64,000 nucleotides of DNA. Origin: JACDAL01 sp963849115. Lineage in GTDB: Bacteria; Actinomycetota; CADDZG01; WHSQ01. The notes under the pieces were generated by a model. That model saw nothing but the letters and a program-made list of their open reading frames with translations. It did not search any database and had not been told where the DNA came from. The stretch covers positions 186,001 through 250,000 of the forward strand of contig CAWKGK010000002.1 in assembly GCA_963849115.1 (NCBI GenBank), in the 5' to 3' direction. Position numbers and translations under genes: made by a program. Positions 60,889-64,000 of the stretch are shown piece by piece. The stretch's first letter is position 1; every line of letters starts with the position of its first letter.

Positions 60889-62084
60889 TCTCGTGCGCCC
60901 AATAGAAGCCTGGCGGCGACGCGGAAGCCGCCGTCCTGTAGCGGACCTGCGTTGAGTTCGCCCTCGAACAGCTCGACACGCTCGCGCATGCCGATCAGAC
61001 CGTGGCCCCCATTCGAGCGCTGCAAGGGGCCGGATCCGTCGTCGACGACCTCGACGGTGATTGCATCGCTTGCTCTCGTGAGGACGACGCGCGCGCGAGA
61101 AGCGTTGGCGTGCTTCACCACGTTCGTGAGGGCCTCCTGAACGATTCGGTAGATCGTGGTCCCCATCCCCGTCGGCAGGTCCGACATCTTTCCAGCGATC
61201 TGAAGATCGACGTCCGGTCCGTCTGTGGCGATGTCCCGGATCATCTGCTCGATGTCATCCACGCGGGGGGCCGGATCGAGACTCGCCTCGCGTCCGTTGT
61301 CGCGCATCACGCCCAGCACGCGTCTGATCTCAGCGAGCGCGGATTTGCTCGTCGACTCGATCGTCAGTAGCGCTTGCTTCCCGGCTTCCGGATCGTCGTC
61401 GATCACGTGTGCTCCCACTCCCGATTGCACCGCAATGCTGCTCATACTGTGACCGATCACGTCGTGGAGTTCCCGAGCGATCCGCAAGCGTTCCTGAGTG
61501 ACGATGCTTCTCTCGAGTTCGTCTCGCGCGCGTTCCAATTCCGCGTTGCGCCGCTCGAGTCGTTCGGCGTAGGAGCGCCGCGAGTACATCGAGTACCCGA
61601 GATACCAGACGGCTCCGAGGACGAGACCGTTGCCGATAGTCGTCTCGGGATCAGGCTGGTCCCGGGGAATCCAGTGGGCCGCCGCAGCCAAGAGCTCCAC
61701 GACGATCAGCGCCGGCCCAGAGATGCCCAACGGGCGGTAGGCCGCCACCGTGTAGAGGCCGATCAGGATCGCGATCCCTAGGACCACCGTTGGCAGGCCG
61801 AGGAGGGCGACGGCAAGTCCCGTCACGACCTGAACGGCGAACACCCACTCGGGCCACTTGCGCCGTCCCACGAGGCACAGGCCGTGAACAAGAACCAGCG
61901 GTGCCGCCAGACCGATGTTCCAAGTCACTTCGGGATGCACCAGCGACACGAAGATGCCGGCCTGGATCGCTGTCATGGCCAGAGCCAGCAGCGCGTCGAG
62001 GACGAGGCTCTTCGCCTCGAGGGCGCGAGGTGCCGGCTGGGTGTCCATCGCCACAAAGTTACTGCCGGAGTTCCCGCCGGTCAT
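60885..62084 (-). CDS. Membrane sensor histidine kinase (HisKA_3 family)
   Basis: A 399-aa kinase. The N-terminal half carries about five membrane helices (residues 25-165) with short loops and no large sensor domain, then a coiled-coil linker (ERLERRNAELERARDELE). Phospho-acceptor His207 lies in RIARELHDVIGHSMSS; the ATPase domain has VVDDGSGPLQRSNGGHGLIGMRERV. This intramembrane-sensing layout is common for kinases paired with ABC exporters responding to envelope stress. ATG 62084 or 62048 could be the start. Confidence 0.92.
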   Translation of the reverse strand: MTGGNSGSNFVAMDTQPAPRALEAKSLVLDALLALAMTAIQAGIFVSLVHPEVTWNIGLAAPLVLVHGLCLVGRRKWPEWVFAVQVVTGLAVALLGLPTVVLGIAILIGLYTVAAYRPLGISGPALIVVELLAAAAHWIPRDQPDPETTIGNGLVLGAVWYLGYSMYSRRSYAERLERRNAELERARDELERSIVTQERLRIARELHDVIGHSMSSIAVQSGVGAHVIDDDPEAGKQALLTIESTSKSALAEIRRVLGVMRDNGREASLDPAPRVDDIEQMIRDIATDGPDVDLQIAGKMSDLPTGMGTTIYRIVQEALTNVVKHANASRARVVLTRASDAITVEVVDDGSGPLQRSNGGHGLIGMRERVELFEGELNAGPLQDGGFRVAARLLLGARE

Positions 62085-62108
62085 CAGCCTTCGGGATTAC
62101 AGCGCGCG

Positions 62109-62124
62109 TACATCCGGGGATGTA
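62109..62124. promoter_or_regulatory. Dyad TACATCC-GG-GGATGTA, probable response-regulator operator
   Basis: Perfect inverted repeat of 7-bp arms with a 2-bp spacer between the divergent two-component and ABC exporter genes. A NarL-type dimer could bind here and control one or both directions. Confidence 0.6.
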
Positions 62125-62244
62125 GGAGCCGGCTTCGCTGCGCCCAGCGGGCGACGAGTAAGTGTCCTCCCCAGGCCGACGACTCTGAAGGCCCGCATCT
62201 CTAGCGTAGTCGGTGACAACGTCTCACCAACAAGGAGATTGCAC

Positions 62245-63126
62245 ATGAGCATCGAGGTCGAAGGGCTCTCGAAGATATTTTCGGGGCGCCCGGCCGTCGA
62301 CGACATAACTTTCACGGTGGACCCGGGCCGGGTGACGGGATTCCTCGGACCGAACGGGGCGGGCAAGAGCACGACGATGCGGATGATCCTGGGCCTCGTC
62401 CATCCCACCTCGGGACAGGCGAAAGTGCTGGGGCGCCCTTACCGCGAGCTCGAAACCCCCGGGCGGTCGGTCGGAGCCCTTCTGGACACCGCTCAGTTCC
62501 ATCCCGCCCGCACCGGGATGAACCACCTCCGGGTCCTCGCCACGGCAATGCACATTGACGGGAGTCGGGTCCACGAGGCGCTCGAGCTCGTCGAGCTCGG
62601 GGATGAGGGCGGCAAGAAGGTGGGCGCCTACTCGCTCGGGATGAAGCAGCGCCTGGGGATCGCCGCGGCCCTACTGGGGTCGCCCGATGTCCTCGTCCTC
62701 GACGAGCCGGCAAACGGCCTAGACCCGGCGGGCATGAGGTGGCTGCGTGGTTTCCTGCGACGGCTCGCGGCCGAGGGCAAGACTGTGTTCGTCTCGAGCC
62801 ATCTGTTGGACGAGATCGCACACATGGCAAACGAGGTCATCGTGATCAACCGGGGCCGGCTCGTCACGCAGTCGAGCGTCGAGCAGCTGCTGAGTCGGGC
62901 CTCCTCCGGGTCGCGCGTCCACACCCCGCAACCCGAAAGGTTGCGTGACGTGTTGTCGGGGGCCGGGATCGACGTAACGCTGGTGGCGCACGACGAGTTG
63001 GCGGTCAGGGCCCCTTCAGATGTGGTCGGTCGCATCGCGCTCGACGCCGGTATCCCGGTGTCGGGACTCAAGGAAGAGGAACAGAGCCTCGAGGAAGTGT
63101 TCCTCGAGCTCACCGAGCAGGCATAG
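62245..63126 (+). CDS. ABC exporter ATP-binding protein
   Basis: A 293-aa ATPase of the drug/antibiotic exporter (CcmA/DrrA) type: Walker A GPNGAGKST (35-43), signature YSLGMKQRLGIA, Walker B VLVLDEPANGLDP, and a C-terminal regulatory extension. ATG 62245 has AAGGAG seven bases upstream; open frame to 61915 overlaps the kinase gene and is not real. The permease gene starts 10 bp after its stop. Substrate unknown; peptide antibiotic export is an inference from the two-component context. Confidence 0.93.
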   Translation: MSIEVEGLSKIFSGRPAVDDITFTVDPGRVTGFLGPNGAGKSTTMRMILGLVHPTSGQAKVLGRPYRELETPGRSVGALLDTAQFHPARTGMNHLRVLATAMHIDGSRVHEALELVELGDEGGKKVGAYSLGMKQRLGIAAALLGSPDVLVLDEPANGLDPAGMRWLRGFLRRLAAEGKTVFVSSHLLDEIAHMANEVIVINRGRLVTQSSVEQLLSRASSGSRVHTPQPERLRDVLSGAGIDVTLVAHDELAVRAPSDVVGRIALDAGIPVSGLKEEEQSLEEVFLELTEQA

Positions 63127-63136
63127 GAGGTCGGAG

Positions 63137-63859
63137 ATGAAGGATCTGATCCGTGCGGAAGTGCTCAAACTGAGGACTACGCGTGGCGCATTCCTGTTGT
63201 TGCTGGGGGCGGTCGCCATCAACGTTTTCACGATAGTCGCACCGGGAGAAAACGCGCTGAGAGAGTTCGCTCGGCCGCTCCACGAGCAGCAAGCCGTTCT
63301 GATCGTCAGTATGCTGATGCGCATCCTGCTGCTGGTGTTGGGGATCCGGGCGGTGACCGAAGAGTTCCGCCACGGCACGATCACGCCGACATTGCTCGCG
63401 GCCCCGCGCCGACAAAAGTTGGTGGTCGCTAAAGCGATCGCGGTGGCCGGAGCGGGTGCGATCTTCGCGTTCGTCACCGTCGCGACGCTGCTGGTTTCGA
63501 TGAACCTAATGGCAAACATGAACGACATCACGGTCGCACCGCTAGATGACAGCTGGCGGACGTTGGTCGGAGCACTGAGCGTCGGCTTGATCTGGCCGGC
63601 GGTGGGCCTCGGCGTGGGGCTGCTGATCCGCAGCCAGGTTGCCGCGATCGTCGGCGGGGTCGTTTGGTTGATGGGTCTCGAACAGATGATCGGCGACCGC
63701 ATGGAAGCCCTTGGCCACTTCCTGCCGGGAGAGGCGGGCCTCGCGGCGGCGATCGCACCCTCGAGCAGAGCACTCTGGATCGGCTCGCTCGCACTTCTCG
63801 GGTGGGCGGTCATCACCTCGGTCGGAGGCGCGCTGGTGTTGAGGCGCAGGGACATCTAG
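63137..63859 (+). CDS. ABC-2 type transporter permease
   Basis: A 240-aa membrane protein with about six helices. The start MKDLIRAEVLKLRTTR is characteristic of ABC-2 permeases (LKLRTTR box), followed by AFLLLLGAVAINVFTIV and the conserved EEFRHGTITPTLL. It forms the exporter with the preceding ATPase. ATG 63137 is preceded by AGGAGGTCGG. Confidence 0.92.
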   Translation: MKDLIRAEVLKLRTTRGAFLLLLGAVAINVFTIVAPGENALREFARPLHEQQAVLIVSMLMRILLLVLGIRAVTEEFRHGTITPTLLAAPRRQKLVVAKAIAVAGAGAIFAFVTVATLLVSMNLMANMNDITVAPLDDSWRTLVGALSVGLIWPAVGLGVGLLIRSQVAAIVGGVVWLMGLEQMIGDRMEALGHFLPGEAGLAAAIAPSSRALWIGSLALLGWAVITSVGGALVLRRRDI

Positions 63860-63933
63860 AGTGCTTCCGACGCAGGGATGACGCCAAGTACGCAATGAAT
63901 GGACAAGGGAGGCAAGAATGTCAGAAGGGACGT

Positions 63934-64000
63934 TTGACGCGATCGTCTCAGAACAAGATGATTGCCGGGGTCTGTGGCGGCCTCGCTGAGTACTACGGAA
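63934..64000 (+). CDS. PspC-domain protein, N-terminal fragment (runs off window)
   Basis: The frame from TTG 63934 reads MTRSSQNKMIAGVCGGLAEYYG, the hallmark start of a PspC domain, split here only by the window end. The best ribosome site (GGGAGGCAAG) instead precedes ATG 63918, whose frame reads MSEGTFDA and stops at 63987-63989. A small indel between 63925 and 63931 would join MSEG to the PspC frame, so either TTG is used or the sequence has an error. PspC proteins are membrane stress regulators. Confidence 0.65.
   Translation, partial: MTRSSQNKMIAGVCGGLAEYYG

Noticed and set aside
61915..62244. N-terminal extension of the ABC exporter ATPase
   Set aside because: It overlaps the divergent kinase gene and its regulatory dyad; ATG 62245 has a strong ribosome site and the normal family start.

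Overview
This window is the replication-origin region of a high-GC actinobacterial (Actinomycetota) chromosome. The gene order from the class A penicillin-binding protein through PadR/inositol-phosphate synthase, and from the MurJ/ECF-sigma/anti-sigma/TrxB block through ParA-ParB, RsmG, Jag, YidC, YidD, RnpA, RpmH, DnaA, DnaN, RecF, DUF721, GyrB, GyrA to a DUF3566 protein, follows the origin region of Mycobacterium and relatives. The protein sequences are not mycobacterial, so this is probably another, perhaps uncultured, lineage. Many genes start with GTG or TTG.

Layout. 0.2-7.8 kb: class A PBP with a Pro-Ser tail, DUF5318, PadR with a tandem palindromic operator, inositol-3-phosphate synthase, an MFS exporter and the CCA-adding enzyme. 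7.9-12.7 kb: a BMP-type lipoprotein/ABC uptake operon. 12.7-14.2 kb: an orphan PilT ATPase and a KGG stress-type small protein. 14.3-22.6 kb: cell-envelope block (DUF6049, MurJ, small membrane protein, Ser/Thr kinase, ECF sigma factor, zinc-finger anti-sigma, TrxB). 22.8-28.1 kb, minus strand: ParA and ParB in one open frame, RsmG, two perfect parS sites, Jag/KhpB, YidC, YidD, RnpA, RpmH. 28.1-30.1 kb: origin sequences around dnaA. 30.1-38.4 kb: dnaN, recF, DUF721, gyrB, gyrA, DUF3566.

38.4-49.3 kb is accessory metabolism and transport: a saccharopine-dehydrogenase-like oxidoreductase with a tiny upstream gene, a MetE-like methyltransferase, a complete peptide-type ABC importer, and a DHA2 exporter divergent from a LacI regulator with a palindromic operator between them.

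49.3-56.1 kb looks like a decaying island beside tRNA-Ile. It holds a DUF899 gene, a frameshifted operon encoding an AAA+-type ATPase and a PD-(D/E)XK-like nuclease, an RNase HI with a viroplasmin-type N-terminal domain, a tyrosine-recombinase C-terminal remnant next to the tRNA 3' end, thioredoxin, and a frameshifted ERCC4-type nuclease.

56.1-59.7 kb resembles a hypoxia/dormancy module: DoxX, a CBS-CBS-BON protein, and a DevS/DevR-like two-component pair, with a shared motif upstream of two genes. 59.8-64.0 kb holds a hypothetical protein, a second NarL-type two-component system divergent from an ABC exporter with a dyad between them, and the start of a PspC-domain gene.

The core genes are intact with few exceptions, while the island at 50-56 kb carries many single-base frame changes. 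The apparent ParA-ParB fusion depends on one six-base homopolymer.
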